Part shown: positions 18,894-29,700 of the stretch, one piece after another
Position numbering within the stretch: position 1 is the stretch's first letter
Layout of the letters: every line of letters starts with the position of its first letter
Assembly (NCBI GenBank): GCA_002887195.1
Contig: PJAB01000001.1
Span: 37,753 to 101,752 of the forward strand
Direction of reading: 5' to 3'
Origin: Chrysochromulina parva
Lineage: Eukaryota; Haptophyta; Prymnesiales; Chrysochromulinaceae
DNA: 64,000 nucleotides
Made by a program: the position numbers and the translations under genes
Notes under the pieces: generated by a model
What the model saw: only the letters and a program-made list of their open reading frames with translations
Database searches by the model: none
Told to the model about the DNA's origin: nothing

Positions 18894-19790
18894 ATGAGCG
18901 TCGTCCATGGATTTCTCGATCTCGTCGTAGCCGTCGCCGGCTTCCACGCGGTATCTTCACGTGGAGGGTCACTCATGATGGCTGACCGCGTCTTCGCTCC
19001 AGCAGAGGCCAAGGGCGGCATCCCGATCCACAATAGCCGGACGGCCCTTCTGTTTATTGAGTACCAGAATGAATTCACCTCAGAAGGCGGCAAGCTGCAC
19101 AGCGCAGTTCGCCCCTGCATGATGCAGAACAACATGCTCGAAAAGTCGGCCGCAATCATGAACGAAGGTCGTGCACGTGGGGTCAAAATATTCCACGTAC
19201 CCATCTCCTTCAAAACCGACGCAAGTGATAACCCGAACAGGAACCTCGGCATCCTGGCGGGCTGCGCGGCGGATTCGTTGTTCACCGAAAACACTTGGAA
19301 TGCTGCCTTTCATCCAAGCATGCAACCCGATCCCTCTGACATCGTCATCAAGGGCAAGAAGGGCCTTGATGCCTTTCCGGGTACAGATCTGGAGGCCCAG
19401 CTGAAAGCCCATGGCATCGAGACGGTGGCTCTGGCCGGCTTCTTGACGAACTGTTGCGTCGAGTCTACGATGCGCACCGCGTACGAAAAGGGTTTCAACG
19501 TGGTAACACTTGTGGATGCTACCGCGACAACCTCGGCGGAGGGGCAGGCGGTCACTTCGGGTAGCTACGGCATGTTCTCGCAGCCCATGACAGTCGCGGA
19601 GTTCTCGCGTCAAATCTCGCGTCAAATCTCGGTCGCACCCACAGGATCGATGTCGTCATCGCGCGAGAGTCACGGCGGCAAAGGCTTTGGCGGCGGTGAA
19701 GCTACGCGTGACCTTGCTCCAACGTACAAAGACCAGCACGACCCGAAGGGCAAGCAGCAGGCCATCCATAAGGCGCGGAGTCCTCTGTAG
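18894..19790 (+). CDS. Isochorismatase-like cysteine hydrolase
   Basis: 298 residues from the ATG at 18894; ATGs at 18975 and 18978 are also possible starts and would remove a hydrophobic FLDLVVAVAGFHAV signal-like segment. Catalytic elements of the family are visible: TALLFIEYQNEF at the strand where most members have Asp (here Glu), the lysine in VIKGKKGLDAF, and the nucleophile Cys in AGFLTNCCVESTM with the typical TAYEKGFNVVTLVDATAT after it. Such enzymes hydrolyse isochorismate, nicotinamide, ureidoacrylate or other amides; the substrate cannot be read. The Lys/Gly-rich C-terminus after the fold is an extra. The 198 bp upstream separates it from the bestrophin gene, transcribed the other way. 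Confidence 0.8.
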   Translation: MSVVHGFLDLVVAVAGFHAVSSRGGSLMMADRVFAPAEAKGGIPIHNSRTALLFIEYQNEFTSEGGKLHSAVRPCMMQNNMLEKSAAIMNEGRARGVKIFHVPISFKTDASDNPNRNLGILAGCAADSLFTENTWNAAFHPSMQPDPSDIVIKGKKGLDAFPGTDLEAQLKAHGIETVALAGFLTNCCVESTMRTAYEKGFNVVTLVDATATTSAEGQAVTSGSYGMFSQPMTVAEFSRQISRQISVAPTGSMSSSRESHGGKGFGGGEATRDLAPTYKDQHDPKGKQQAIHKARSPL

Positions 19791-20064
19791 AGTACCTCGC
19801 AAAGCGGACGGCCTGAACTCGCGGCTCGAATGTACTAACGAATGTACATATGTACCGGTACTATCCGAAACGAGTCGAAGAGGACTCATTGACATATTCG
19901 ACTCGTTGTTTCCGTTTTTGCGTTTTGTGGGACGCAAGGGTTTTCGCAGGTTGAGCCTCTTCCCTTGGTGCGTTGGTCACTTTTCGGCGCGGCTCTTAGA
20001 GAAACGCTCTCAAAGTTTCACAGGGTTGGTCTCAGGTGAGTGTTACCGTTCACACTTCTCGTTC

Positions 20065-21627
20065 ATGGCGGCGACCATCCCGGCGTCCCTCGCGTTCTTG
20101 GTCTGCCGTTGGGGCGGCTGGCCCGGCTGGACGCCTCTCCTGCTGCGCGGCTTCGCTCTTAACCCGACGGTCACATTCTTGCTCCTCTCCGATGCATCAC
20201 CGGCTGCGCTGCTACCTCCGAATGTGCAGTTCGTGCACGTGACCCTGGAAGCCCTCCTCAGCCGGCTGCGTTCAACGGTTGGCTGCACACTAAAATCGCT
20301 GCGCGCGTCGGGCACGTTTGCCTCTGGCCCATCCTCTGCCAAGACCAACGACCTCAAACCCTTTCTTGGTATTGTCTTTTCCGATTTGCTGCGCCCTTAC
20401 GCTTGGTGGGGCTATCTTCAGGAAGACCTGCTGGTGGGCGACCTGCGCGCCTTTGCCAACGAGGCGCTGCTCGCGCGCGCCGACGTCATCTGCCCGTACC
20501 TTGCGCCGCTCAACGCGTCGGGCGTCATGATGCTCTTTCGGAACACGGACGGTGTGAACAACGTTTGGCGGAAGTCGAGCGCGGTGAGACGAGTGCTGAG
20601 CGACCCCAAGTACTTGGTCTTCGACGAGTGGTGGGGGGCGCTGGCGAACGACGACAACTTTGCGCGCGTGCTTGGGCGCGAGGCGAGCGCCGGCCGGCTG
20701 CGTCTTCACATGGCGAGTGCTCGTTTCAAGTGGATGGCAGACGACAAGCTGTATCCGCGGACCAAAGGGGCGACTGTGACCACCAATCCGAATTTTGTGG
20801 CGTGCTGGGCGCGGGGCAAGCTGTGGACTGCGGCCGCGGGCGTGCCTACGCCGTGCGCAACGCCGGGGATCGGTTCCGGCGCTGCCGGGGGCGACAGCGA
20901 CGGCGGCGGCGACGGCGGCGGCGATGGCACCGGCGGCGGCAAGGGCGGCGGCAGGAGAGACGTAGCCATAGAGGTAGCCATCGTGCACTTCTCTCGGCTC
21001 AAACGGCGTCCGTGGCTCGCCACCCTGCGCCTCGACAGCATCGCAAGCGCCGTGCGCACTGCCGATACCTTCGCAGTCACCACCACGGGCGTCTTCCTCC
21101 CAGAGCCAGCGTGCGATGAGAACGCGACTTGGGCGAACCGTTACGGGCTCAGCTGCGCCGGGTACGAGGCGGAGGGGCACTGTGCGGATGGGAAGGCTTT
21201 GCCAGGCCATTCGTGGGCACTGGGTGCCGCCTTCGGACAGCCCGAGCGCGCGTGCTGCGCGTGCGGCAAGCTCCCTGAGCGCCGCGCGCGCCGCGGTGGC
21301 TCAGTGCGCCACTGGTGGCTGAGCGGCCTCCTGGACCCTGACGATCGTATCTCCGTGAGCTCCGCTGAGCTCTGGGGCCATGTGCGCGCGCTCGGGGAGC
21401 GCGACGCCGCCCTGCGTTGCGAAGGCGCGCGTGCGGTGTGCGCCCAGCGCCCACAAAGCTGCAATCCCCGGAGGGAGCGCACCCCATGCCTGGCGGTGGG
21501 TGAGCAGCCCGAGCTGCCGTGCGTGCACGTTGAGCGCGGGAGCCCGACGGCGGCGGACACGCTTGGAGCTCGCCCGTGCGCCGCAGCCAAAAGGAAAGGC
21601 AGCCGACACGCCTCGACATTTCCGTGA
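20065..21627 (+). CDS. DUF6625-like glycan-associated protein
   Basis: 520 residues from the ATG at 20065. The frame is open upstream through the 3' end of the previous gene, so only this start is sensible unless a 5' exon is missing; TCTCAG|GTGAGT at 20036 looks like a donor site in the leader. The N-terminal 260 residues carry LAFLVCRWGGWPGWTPLLL, NPTVTFLLLSD, LKPFLGIVFSDLLRPYAWW, DLLVGDLRAF and VMMLFRNTDGVNNVWRK, the order of motifs of DUF6625, a family of glycosyltransferase-like proteins. A Gly/Asp-rich linker follows (~275-295). A C-terminal Cys-rich module (WANRYGLSCAGYEAEGHC to CCACGK) is of an extracellular type common in algae. A secreted or Golgi role is likely; the activity is unknown. 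Confidence 0.65.
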   Translation: MAATIPASLAFLVCRWGGWPGWTPLLLRGFALNPTVTFLLLSDASPAALLPPNVQFVHVTLEALLSRLRSTVGCTLKSLRASGTFASGPSSAKTNDLKPFLGIVFSDLLRPYAWWGYLQEDLLVGDLRAFANEALLARADVICPYLAPLNASGVMMLFRNTDGVNNVWRKSSAVRRVLSDPKYLVFDEWWGALANDDNFARVLGREASAGRLRLHMASARFKWMADDKLYPRTKGATVTTNPNFVACWARGKLWTAAAGVPTPCATPGIGSGAAGGDSDGGGDGGGDGTGGGKGGGRRDVAIEVAIVHFSRLKRRPWLATLRLDSIASAVRTADTFAVTTTGVFLPEPACDENATWANRYGLSCAGYEAEGHCADGKALPGHSWALGAAFGQPERACCACGKLPERRARRGGSVRHWWLSGLLDPDDRISVSSAELWGHVRALGERDAALRCEGARAVCAQRPQSCNPRRERTPCLAVGEQPELPCVHVERGSPTAADTLGARPCAAAKRKGSRHASTFP

Positions 21628-21756
21628 AAGTGTGTTGTATATTATATGTGACGGTCTGAAGGTACCGGTACAGGACTCGCGAGTACAACCGATTGTGCGA
21701 GTCCCGAGTATGTTCCGGTTCGGCTGTTCTCGTGTTTCATTGTTCCCCCGGCTCCA

Positions 21757-21962
21757 CCCGGTGTAGACCCGGTGTTATTGTAGACCCGGGTAACCGGGTG
21801 TTTTTGAACCGGCTACCCATGTGTGTCCCGGCTACCCCCCGGTGTATTTGAACCGGAACGATGTCCCGGCAGCCCGGTGACTTTTTACCGGCACGATGAA
21901 TGTGTCCGTGATAGACCCGGCACCCCCCGGGTGTCTTTTTACCGGCACGATGAATCTCGTGG
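21757..21962. repeat. CCCGG/ACCGG minisatellite-like repeats upstream of the thioredoxin-EF-hand gene
   Basis: Four to five diverged units built on CCCGGC-CCCGGTGT-TTTTTACCGGCACGATGAA fill the segment just before the start codon at 21984. Closely related units lie at 63412-63580, and reverse-complement traces at about 61490-61510. Confidence 0.75.
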
Positions 21963-21983
21963 GGCAAGATTGACGAACGAAAG

Positions 21984-23051
21984 ATGGGCTTCGGCCTCCT
22001 CCTCGCGGTCGCAACTCCTTCGCTGCAATCGCAAGTCGTGGCAGCACCTCGGCACGCGCGAGGTGCAAATCTGCACGCATCACGCGCATGCGTGCGCCTC
22101 GGCGTGTGGCCGCCCATCCTCGACACGGAGAGCTTCCACGATGCGGTGCAAGGATTCGATGGGCTGACTGTTGTCAAGTTCTTTGCGCCCTGGTGTCGCA
22201 CGTGTAAAGCTGTCGCCCCAGCGTACGAACGCTTCGCCAGCAAAGCCGAGAATGACGCGCCGGGGCGCATCCAGTTCTTCCAGGTGAATTTCAAGCTGAA
22301 TAAGGAGCTCTGCCTTGGTGAGCGTGTGTACCAGCTGCCCACAGTCCACTTTTACACCAAGGGCCTCGGTCGCGTCAACCGCTTTGTGCTCACATCGCAG
22401 ACAGCAACGGCGCGCCTCACCACGCAAGTGGAGCGCTTCCTCGGCGCCTCGGGCCACCTGGAGCTGCTGCAGTCGCTGCGAGCCTCGGCGCTCAGCCCGT
22501 TGGTGCAGTACGTGGACCTCGTCAACGTGATGACCGCGCTAGCAGACGCGCCCAAGTACCTCGAGAAGGCCGACGACGCGACGATGGTGGCCAGCGCGCT
22601 CGGTGGTCCACAGAACCGAGAGAAGCTCGAGCGCCTCTTCGAGCGGCTGGATACGAATGCGAACGGCGTGCTCGACTCCGACGAGCTCGAGGCGATCGTG
22701 CGCGCCGTCGGCGGTGAGGAGCTCGCCATCGGAGCCAGGCCCTCGCTCCGCGCCGTCAACCTGCAGCTGGACAAGGAGTCCTTCGTCCGGCTGCTCAGCG
22801 CCAAGGCGGTTGCCGACTTTGACAAGCCCGATCAGGCGCTGCTCCCCGCCTTTGAGGCCTTGGATGTCGACGGCGATGGTGTGCTCACGCGCGACGAGGT
22901 GCTCAAAGCGATGCTGCGGCTGCCCGGCGGCGAGGAGCTCGTTCGCGAGAGCGAGCAAGCCTTCGATGCGCTCGACGTCGACAAGTCGGGCACGCTCGAT
23001 TACGAGGAGTTCGTCACGATGATGAGTGGCGGACGCTTCGAGGACGGCTAG
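21984..23051 (+). CDS. Thioredoxin domain fused to EF-hands
   Basis: 355 residues. An N-terminal hydrophobic leader (MGFGLLLAVATPSLQSQVVAA) is a probable signal or transit peptide. The thioredoxin fold (~45-155) has FFAPWCRTCKAVAP, so the redox site is CRTC rather than CGPC, and the cis-proline in YQLPTVHFY. Behind it are EF-hand loops DTNANGVLDSDE (~215), DVDGDGVLTRDE (~292) and DVDKSGTLDYEE (~330), all with good ligand patterns. The protein should be a redox protein whose activity or partners respond to calcium, perhaps in the plastid, where related CITRX-like folds work. Confidence 0.85.
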   Translation: MGFGLLLAVATPSLQSQVVAAPRHARGANLHASRACVRLGVWPPILDTESFHDAVQGFDGLTVVKFFAPWCRTCKAVAPAYERFASKAENDAPGRIQFFQVNFKLNKELCLGERVYQLPTVHFYTKGLGRVNRFVLTSQTATARLTTQVERFLGASGHLELLQSLRASALSPLVQYVDLVNVMTALADAPKYLEKADDATMVASALGGPQNREKLERLFERLDTNANGVLDSDELEAIVRAVGGEELAIGARPSLRAVNLQLDKESFVRLLSAKAVADFDKPDQALLPAFEALDVDGDGVLTRDEVLKAMLRLPGGEELVRESEQAFDALDVDKSGTLDYEEFVTMMSGGRFEDG

Positions 23052-23313
23052 TCCGGTCAGGATGTTGTACAGACTAGTACAGTTGTCGAGTGGGCGGTTT
23101 TCTAGATTCTACGACGCAACGGTTTGAACGCGGTCTTTTATTATCTTTTATAGGTGGTCTTATACTACATGTAGCTCTTATTAGAAGAAACCACCAGCCC
23201 GCCGACTTTGTTGGAGCGCATGCAGGCCCAAAGTCAAAGCTCCGACAGCATCGAGTGGCCCTTGGAGTGGCCCTGCGGCACGCGCGACGCGGGGGAGATC
23301 CGATCGGCGGTAC

Positions 23314-25248
23314 TCAGGGGATCAGTGTCATGGCGTGCCATTTCTCGGCTTCTTCTTGCGCTTCAGTCCAAGGCCTTTTTGTACCTTCTACCAAGGCCTC
23401 TGCCGCCGCATGCGCCTTCATCTCACCCTCTTGATTGCCCTTCTTCTCGGACGCAGTGCCAAGCGCCGTCTCGGGCACATCCGTCGCGTTCGACGGCCCC
23501 GCCGTTTGCCCATCAAGATTCGCGATTCGCTCATCGAGATCTCCCGCGAGTTGCTCGAGCCTGCTTGCCATCTGGGGCAAGTAGTCCGAGACTGATGGTA
23601 AGTAGTCCGAGAGCGACGGCCAGTCCGAGGACTCACCAGGTCCAGGAGTCACTGAGTAGGACTCTGACGACGACGGAGCTTCCGGCGTGACCAAGAGATC
23701 GGAGAAGACGTCATCCGGCGGTAACTCATCCGGCGGATCCGCGTACACATTTGGCCACTCTAATGGCCACTCCGAGGGTCTCGCCGAGGACTCATGTTCG
23801 GTGTGTACGCCGCCGTCGTGCTCGGCAGATGTCACGCTGCCGTCCTCAGTGCGCGCTGGGACGGGCTTGTTCTGTAGCGCGGAGTACAGGCGGCAGAATT
23901 CGAGGAGCTCGTCGGGCGTCGCGCGCAGCGCCTCGAGGACGGGAGCCCACTCTGAAGGCTCCGAGCCCAGGAGAGCGACCACAGATGGGTCCGAGAACAT
24001 TCTGGACCATTCCGAGGATGTGAATTCCGAGGATAGTTGAGAGGATAGTTGTCCTTGCTCGATGCCGTCGTCGTCGGCATGCATTGGCAGGGGCATGGCG
24101 CGCATCGCGGCGAACATTCGAGGCCATTTCGATGGCTCGTTGACAAGCATGTCGCGCAGTGCGGCGAACGACCATGGCCACTCCGAGAGGGAGATGGGGG
24201 AGAGCTCGTGCTCGGCGTGCGCGCTCCTGTCATCAGCAAATGTGGGGTTCGGCACGAGAGTGTCGTGCGCGCCGGGGCCAAGCGCTCCTTCCACGACCTT
24301 CCACGACCTTCCATGAGGTCCTTCCACGACCGCCAGCGCGACTGTGCGGCCAGCCTCGTCGATCTCGTCCTCACTCGCAATTCGAAGGGCCTCCTTGATG
24401 GCAGCCGCCGCGATGACGTTCCCTAGTGCGGTCTCCCCTGAGGTCTCCCCGAGCTCCTGCTTCTTGTGGTGGAGGGGCACGTCGACATTGACCTCCTCCC
24501 AGACCAACCGTGACGTGCGTGCGGGTGCGGCGGGTCCCTCCGCCGCCGCCTCCGCCGCCCTCTCTCGTCGGAGCTCCTCAACCTGGCGTGCCCGTCTTCG
24601 CTGGAGCTCGGCCCATTCCGCCTCCGTCCTCCTCTCCTCCGGCACCTCCTCCTCCGGCTCCTCGCCTTGGCGGCTTGAGATCTGGTCGGTGGGAGACCAC
24701 ATATCGTCAACATCATGCTCGACATCGAAGATGTTGTCGTCGTCGAGCATGGAGCCGACCGCGGCGTCGGCGAGCTCCGGTTCGTTGTTGAGGGGCACGT
24801 CGACGCTGCTTGGGATCTCGTCGGTGGGAGACCACATATCATCAACGTCATGCTCGACATCGAAGATGTTATCGTCGTCGAGCATGGGGCCGACCGCGGC
24901 GTCGGCGAGCTCCGGTTCGTTGTTGAGGGGCACGTCGACGCGGCCTGGGTTCTCGTCGACGTCATGCTCGGCATGAAGGATTCGGTCGTCGTCGAGCATC
25001 GCGTCGACCAAATCTTCCACAGTCCAAATCTTAGCTGGAATGGGGGCCGGGCTACTGGGCGCTGGACCGATGGCGTCGATCATGACCCGCCTGCGCCTCG
25101 CACGGGTCACATCCTGGCGGAGCCATCTGTTGCGGACAAACTCCTGGAGCAGCAGGCTCGCTTGCAATCTCCGATTCATGTTCATAACCTGCTCGAGCGC
25201 ATCCATGTCATCGGGTGCCGAGGCATAACCACCGGGCGAGAGCGGCAT
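23314..25248 (-). CDS. Acidic repeat protein of unknown function
   Basis: 644 residues with no recognised domain. Residues ~60-200 contain tandem 45-residue units, LDDDNIFDVEHDVDDMW-SPTD-VDVPLNNEPELADAAVG, encoded by a 135-bp repeat. The middle is a charged helix (EEVPEERRTEAEWAELQRRRA), and the rest is rich in Ser, Glu, Asp and Pro with recurring SEWPRMFA/SEWPWSFA motifs about 20 residues apart. The very low isoelectric point and repeats suggest a disordered protein. The gene is convergent with the thioredoxin-EF-hand gene. Confidence 0.65.
   Translation of the reverse strand: MPLSPGGYASAPDDMDALEQVMNMNRRLQASLLLQEFVRNRWLRQDVTRARRRRVMIDAIGPAPSSPAPIPAKIWTVEDLVDAMLDDDRILHAEHDVDENPGRVDVPLNNEPELADAAVGPMLDDDNIFDVEHDVDDMWSPTDEIPSSVDVPLNNEPELADAAVGSMLDDDNIFDVEHDVDDMWSPTDQISSRQGEEPEEEVPEERRTEAEWAELQRRRARQVEELRRERAAEAAAEGPAAPARTSRLVWEEVNVDVPLHHKKQELGETSGETALGNVIAAAAIKEALRIASEDEIDEAGRTVALAVVEGPHGRSWKVVEGALGPGAHDTLVPNPTFADDRSAHAEHELSPISLSEWPWSFAALRDMLVNEPSKWPRMFAAMRAMPLPMHADDDGIEQGQLSSQLSSEFTSSEWSRMFSDPSVVALLGSEPSEWAPVLEALRATPDELLEFCRLYSALQNKPVPARTEDGSVTSAEHDGGVHTEHESSARPSEWPLEWPNVYADPPDELPPDDVFSDLLVTPEAPSSSESYSVTPGPGESSDWPSLSDYLPSVSDYLPQMASRLEQLAGDLDERIANLDGQTAGPSNATDVPETALGTASEKKGNQEGEMKAHAAAEALVEGTKRPWTEAQEEAEKWHAMTLIP
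24696..24985 (-). repeat. 135-bp tandem repeat inside the acidic protein gene
   Basis: The word ATATCRTCAACRTCATGCTC begins units at 24701 and 24836 (exact period 135), and a shortened third unit follows at about 24957. The period is a multiple of three, so the frame is kept. Confidence 0.9.
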
Positions 25249-25427
25249 GCCTGCTGGCCGTGGACTGCGGAGTGGAGGGTTTCACGAGGTGGGCCGTGTT
25301 TGCGTGCAGTGTTTGCGTTGCAAATGCATTCCGATCCGCCGGTTCGTTTTCGAACAAGCGTCGAACCTCGATGCTCGAGTGTCGTGGTTCTCAAATAATC
25401 GTTACGAAAATTGCATGCCGATTCTGT

Positions 25428-26589
25428 TCATCTCAAACATAAACTCTTGGCCCACACATGCTGAGCGGCTCTGTGTACGAGTGCATGCCGGCGTGCGAGC
25501 GCAAGAGCGTCTCGATCATAGCCGCCTCCTATGACACAAGCGATGGGCACCTTTCGGCCCACGCACGTTTCGATGACGAAGCGATCGCGCTGGTAGATGC
25601 CGGCCGAGGTCAGGTTCAAATGCCCCAGCTCGTCGCCCTCGAAGACGTCAACGCCCGCGTCATACAGCACGAGCTCCGGGTGGAACTCATCGATGACCGA
25701 CGGCAGCACGAGCCGCAGCCGCCGCTGGTACTCTGCATCTCCAGTGCCACGAGGCAAGTCCTCGTCCCAATCCTGAGGCGCGGGGCAGGAGCATGGGGCG
25801 CAGACGCGCTGCCTGTCAGCCGGCGAGGCAGCCGAGGCAAGGGACGCGGAACGAGGCCTCTGGCTGCGTCGCGCCGTTACCGAGACCGCCTTGCGAAATG
25901 GAAAATTCGCGCCGCAGTGGAAACTCAACGTATAAACTTCTGGCTCGTCTGCAAAGATCGCAGCGGTCCCATCACCTGGTGAGTCTCAAGAGTACAAGAC
26001 CAGTCAGCGAGCGAGGCCAGTCGAGGCCCATGAGGAGTCACAAGGAGCAGCCCGCACGAGTTAGAGAAACGAGACGAGCCAGTGTACCCTGGTGTACGTC
26101 AAGGTCGACGATGAGGACCCTGCCAATGCCGGCGTTGTTGCGAGCCCACGCAGTGGCCACGGCGAGATCGTTGAGGATAGTGAAACCAGAGCCAAATGAG
26201 CGGTGTGCGTGATGCGTGCCGCCTGCTAAGTTGGCCGCCAGGCCATGCTCCAGGGCGAGCTCCACCGTGCGTACTGTGCCGCTGCACTCGAGGCGAGTGC
26301 GAGTGATGAGGGGTGCCTGCCGCGCCTCCTCGCGAAAGCCGATGCGTCGTTCCTGTACCTCACCGAGCTGGCCGTTGAGAAAGGCGCGGTAGTAGCTGGG
26401 ATCGTGCACAGCCTCAAACCATTGGTGCGGTGGATCATCCAGGGGTTGATGGACGTTCTCGTCCGTCGCCAAACCGAGACGACTAAGGTGCTGGTACAAG
26501 TCGGCGAATTTCCACATTGGAAATCGGTGCGTGCGCGGCCATGGGCATGAGTACATGGGATGGTACACGAGCGGCACTAGACGCGGCAT
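25428..26589 (-). CDS. Histone deacetylase family protein, complement(join(25428..25772, 25881..25975, 26088..26589))
   Basis: 313 residues from three exons. The ATG at 26589 is preferred because the frame above it has only a GTG. Domain motifs of arginase-fold deacetylases are in order: HPMYSCPWP, catalytic histidines in NLAGGTHHAH, zinc ligands Asp and His in LIVDLDVHQGDGTAAIF and the third ligand in LVLYDAGVDVFEGD, then YDRDALALARRHALVHRAA. Joins are fixed by HQG-DGTAAIF and FRKAVS-DWDEDLPRGTGD, both matching the class IV/bacterial-type family (HDAC11-like, with SFHCGANFPFRK). Substrates could be histones, other acyl-lysines or polyamines. It sits 195 bp downstream of the SMCHD1-like gene on the same strand. 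Confidence 0.88.
25773..25880 (-). other. Intron 2 of the histone deacetylase gene, 108 bp
   Basis: Donor TCG|GTAACGG, acceptor CCTCAG|GATTGG on the minus strand. No boundary direct repeat is visible. Confidence 0.85.
25976..26087 (-). other. Intron 1 of the histone deacetylase gene, 112 bp
   Basis: Donor CACCAGG|GTACACT, acceptor CTCACCAG|GTGATG. The heptamer CACCAGG lies at both boundaries (26088-26094 and 25975-25981), like the direct repeats of the introner-like introns. Confidence 0.85.
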
Positions 26590-26783
26590 GTGCGTCACGC
26601 TGAGTCTCGAGCGAGGGCACCAGCGATGTGGGTGTGAACATAACCATGACCAGTCTTTTCACACCCCAAAAGAAGGTTCATGATCAGGTTTTGCAGGTGT
26701 TGTGGGGCTTCTTCCGCAGGTGTGGTGGGGCCTCTTCCCTTGTCACCTCAGGGCCTGCTCAGTCAAGGGGCTTCCACTCTCAC

Positions 26784-29700
26784 TCAGTGCCTCGCTCGCT
26801 TCGAAGACTGAGCATGCATTCCCGCCTCTTCGGCGGAGCGCGATCGATCACGCAGCGAGTACCCTGGAGCCGTCGGAATTTCGTCGAGTGGGCCGCCGAG
26901 GCCATGCGCGGCCACCTGCTGCTGGCGCGCCTGCATGGCCACACCGAGGGCGCGGATCTTTTGCTCCTCGTCGTCTCTTCTTCGTTCTGCCTCCATTATC
27001 TGGCCGTGGCGATCACGTAGTTGATCGAGGAGCGTGCGCATCGTGGTCTCGTCCATGTCCATGCTGCTGCTGCAGCCCAAGTAAGGAAAGCTTTGCGGTA
27101 GCCTGTCGAGGCTGGTTTGTAGGCGACCCTTGTTTCCACCAAAGTACCCTTTCGACGCAAGCTTGAAGCCGTCGCGCAGGCACACAATTTCCGGGTTCGG
27201 TATTCCTTTCTGTGCCAACAACTTTTGGTAATCGAGGGCATCCTTCTCGGTAAACATGATGAGGACGTGAGCAAGTGGAGTCGCGCCGATGACTTTATTC
27301 TTGATTTCGTCCGCGAGCTGATACGCTGCTTGCATAGAGGACCCTTCGGCGGTGGCCCACTCGTTGATCTTCGCTGGCCGCACGCGCAGAATGTTGCCAG
27401 CGTATTGCGCCTTAGTGTGCAACTGTTGTAGTACCGGTTGACAAAGGTTATTGGCCTGGATCGTGAAGCCGCGATGTGGATTCTGGTCGAGGGCAAAGAC
27501 ACGCAATCTTGGGAGTGCCCGATTCGCGTGGATGCGAGAGGCCGAATCGCGGGTGCGTGTAACGACCATCCTTAGAGCCTCAACGCCCATGTAGTCGGCC
27601 AGCAAGGCAGTGAGGCTCTTCGCCTCCGGACTCCAGGTCTCGTCAAGGCACAGCTCGAAGATCTCCGCGACCGTACCCAGGCAGTCGGGCCGTTCGCGAG
27701 CAAGCTCCTGCTCTTCGGGCCGCGACAGGCCTAGCCGCGCAGCCAAGCGCAACTGCGCGCCTTGCTGTACTTTCTGCTCGAGGTCCTGTACGTAGGGTAC
27801 CAGCATGTGCGCGTTCTGCAGCGGCGTCACCTGTTTGTAGACACGCTGCAGGAAGCCGGCAGCCTCCTGGAGTCGAGCTCGACTTTCAGATTCAGCCGCG
27901 TCTTTCATCCGCCTGTAGGTGGCAAGCTTAGCGGCGTCTTTGCTGTGCGCCCTCTGCAGCTCCCCTCGCTGCTGGTCGACATGCGCCTGTCGCTCTCTCT
28001 CGAGCCGCTCAGCCTCGGCGAGACGCTCGGTGTTCTCAAAGCGAACGCGCATCGCAGCTTTCGGCATCTCCGGGATCTCAAGTTCGGCAGGCCACCCAAG
28101 GAGCTCGAGATCGAACTCCAACATGCAGTCCATGCCACCCTCACGAGCCCGCACAATGACCGGCTCAAGCGTGGCCACGCCATTCGAGTCGAACAGCGCG
28201 GCCGGTGGCAGGTCGAGTGGCACGGCGGTCGATGGGAGAGCCGTACAGGGCCCTTGGCCCAACGGCGCATTGGGGCGCGGGTCGTCGGTGACGACCATCC
28301 TGACCACCAGCTTCACGGCGACACCGGATGGCGCACTCGTCGGATTGTAATTCTCGTCAAAAATCTCGAGCGTCGAAGCAGGCATCGCAACGAGCTTGCT
28401 GGTGTTGTTGCACAGGTGCGCTGCTTTGTGCCTCCACGTGACGGCCGTTGGAGGCCCTGGTTGCACTCGGAAGCGAAAGAGCGTCAACTGCCCTATATGC
28501 GGCACATGAGTCTCGTCTGGCCAGCCCATCGCCGGCACCTCGGCCAATGCGGAACGGAAAGCCGCGCGCTTCTCCGTGTACCGCGCTTGCACCTCGTACT
28601 CGCCCGCTGCTGTCAGCAAGAAGTCCTCGCCTCCGCCGTATCGGCCGTGGCCCAAGTGCCCCAGCGGCTTTTTGTCCCTCTTCTTATTAAGCATGGGATG
28701 CACAAGCGTAATGCTCATCGAGGGGTCATCGGCAGTCGATGCCGCCGCCGCCGGTGCCAAGGGTGCCGTGGGCGCCGTGTTGGGCGCCATGGGGCTGTCA
28801 GAAGCGTCGCTGTCAAAAGAGGGGTGGGTGGACCGGCGCAAGGCGTACCCAAGGTCGGCCAATCTCGGACTCGTACCCATGGCCGCGTCCGACGCTGTTG
28901 CCGCCGTCGCCGGCTCCGCCTCAGCTTCCTGAGCGGTCACCGCAACACCGAAAAGCTCGTCGTGCGTCACCACTTCGCTGCTCTGGAGGCGATAAGCGAT
29001 TTCAAACTGGGGCACGGAGCTTCCCGCATCGAGGACCAACGTGCCCTGACGCAATCGCTCCACGTCCATGCCAGCGAGCTCAAGACTCTCAACCACCCGA
29101 CTCAGCGCGTTGCTGGTCTCCACGATGACCGGTTCGGCAGCTACCTTGAAGCTCTTGCCGTGGTGCTTCGCTGTCGCCTTGAAGAGCACCTGCTGCTTCT
29201 GCTTGAGGAGCGTAGGCACACGTCCGAAGCGCAGGCGAACCGCGTGGCACACATACAACCGCCCTCCGTCCTCTGCACGAAGCGCTGAGTCGAGCGCCAA
29301 GCTGAGCAAGGGCACCGTCTCGTCGGATGGCTCGATACGCGACACGTCGGGCGCGGCGAGCTGCAGATCCTCCACCACGAGCGGGTTGCCCGCGCAGTCG
29401 AGAACCTGGAAGCACACCTGGCCGTCGTCTACGCACCGGCGTGCGCCGGTGGTGGTTGGCGCGCGCAGCACGTCTATCGACGATGGACGGAGAACGAGCG
29501 AGCTAGGCTGCCCGAGCCCGAGCTTGAGCTTTACCACGGCAGGAGACAAAGTACCCTCTGGGTCGCTCACAGACAGGCTGTAGTCCCCTGCCAAGCCATG
29601 CACGCGCATGATCTGCGGCTGGAAGCCCGCCTCGGTCACAGCCTGCTGATAGTTTCGGCGCTGGGCGCCCGCCGAGCGGCGGCCGCCGCTAGCGCCCGTG

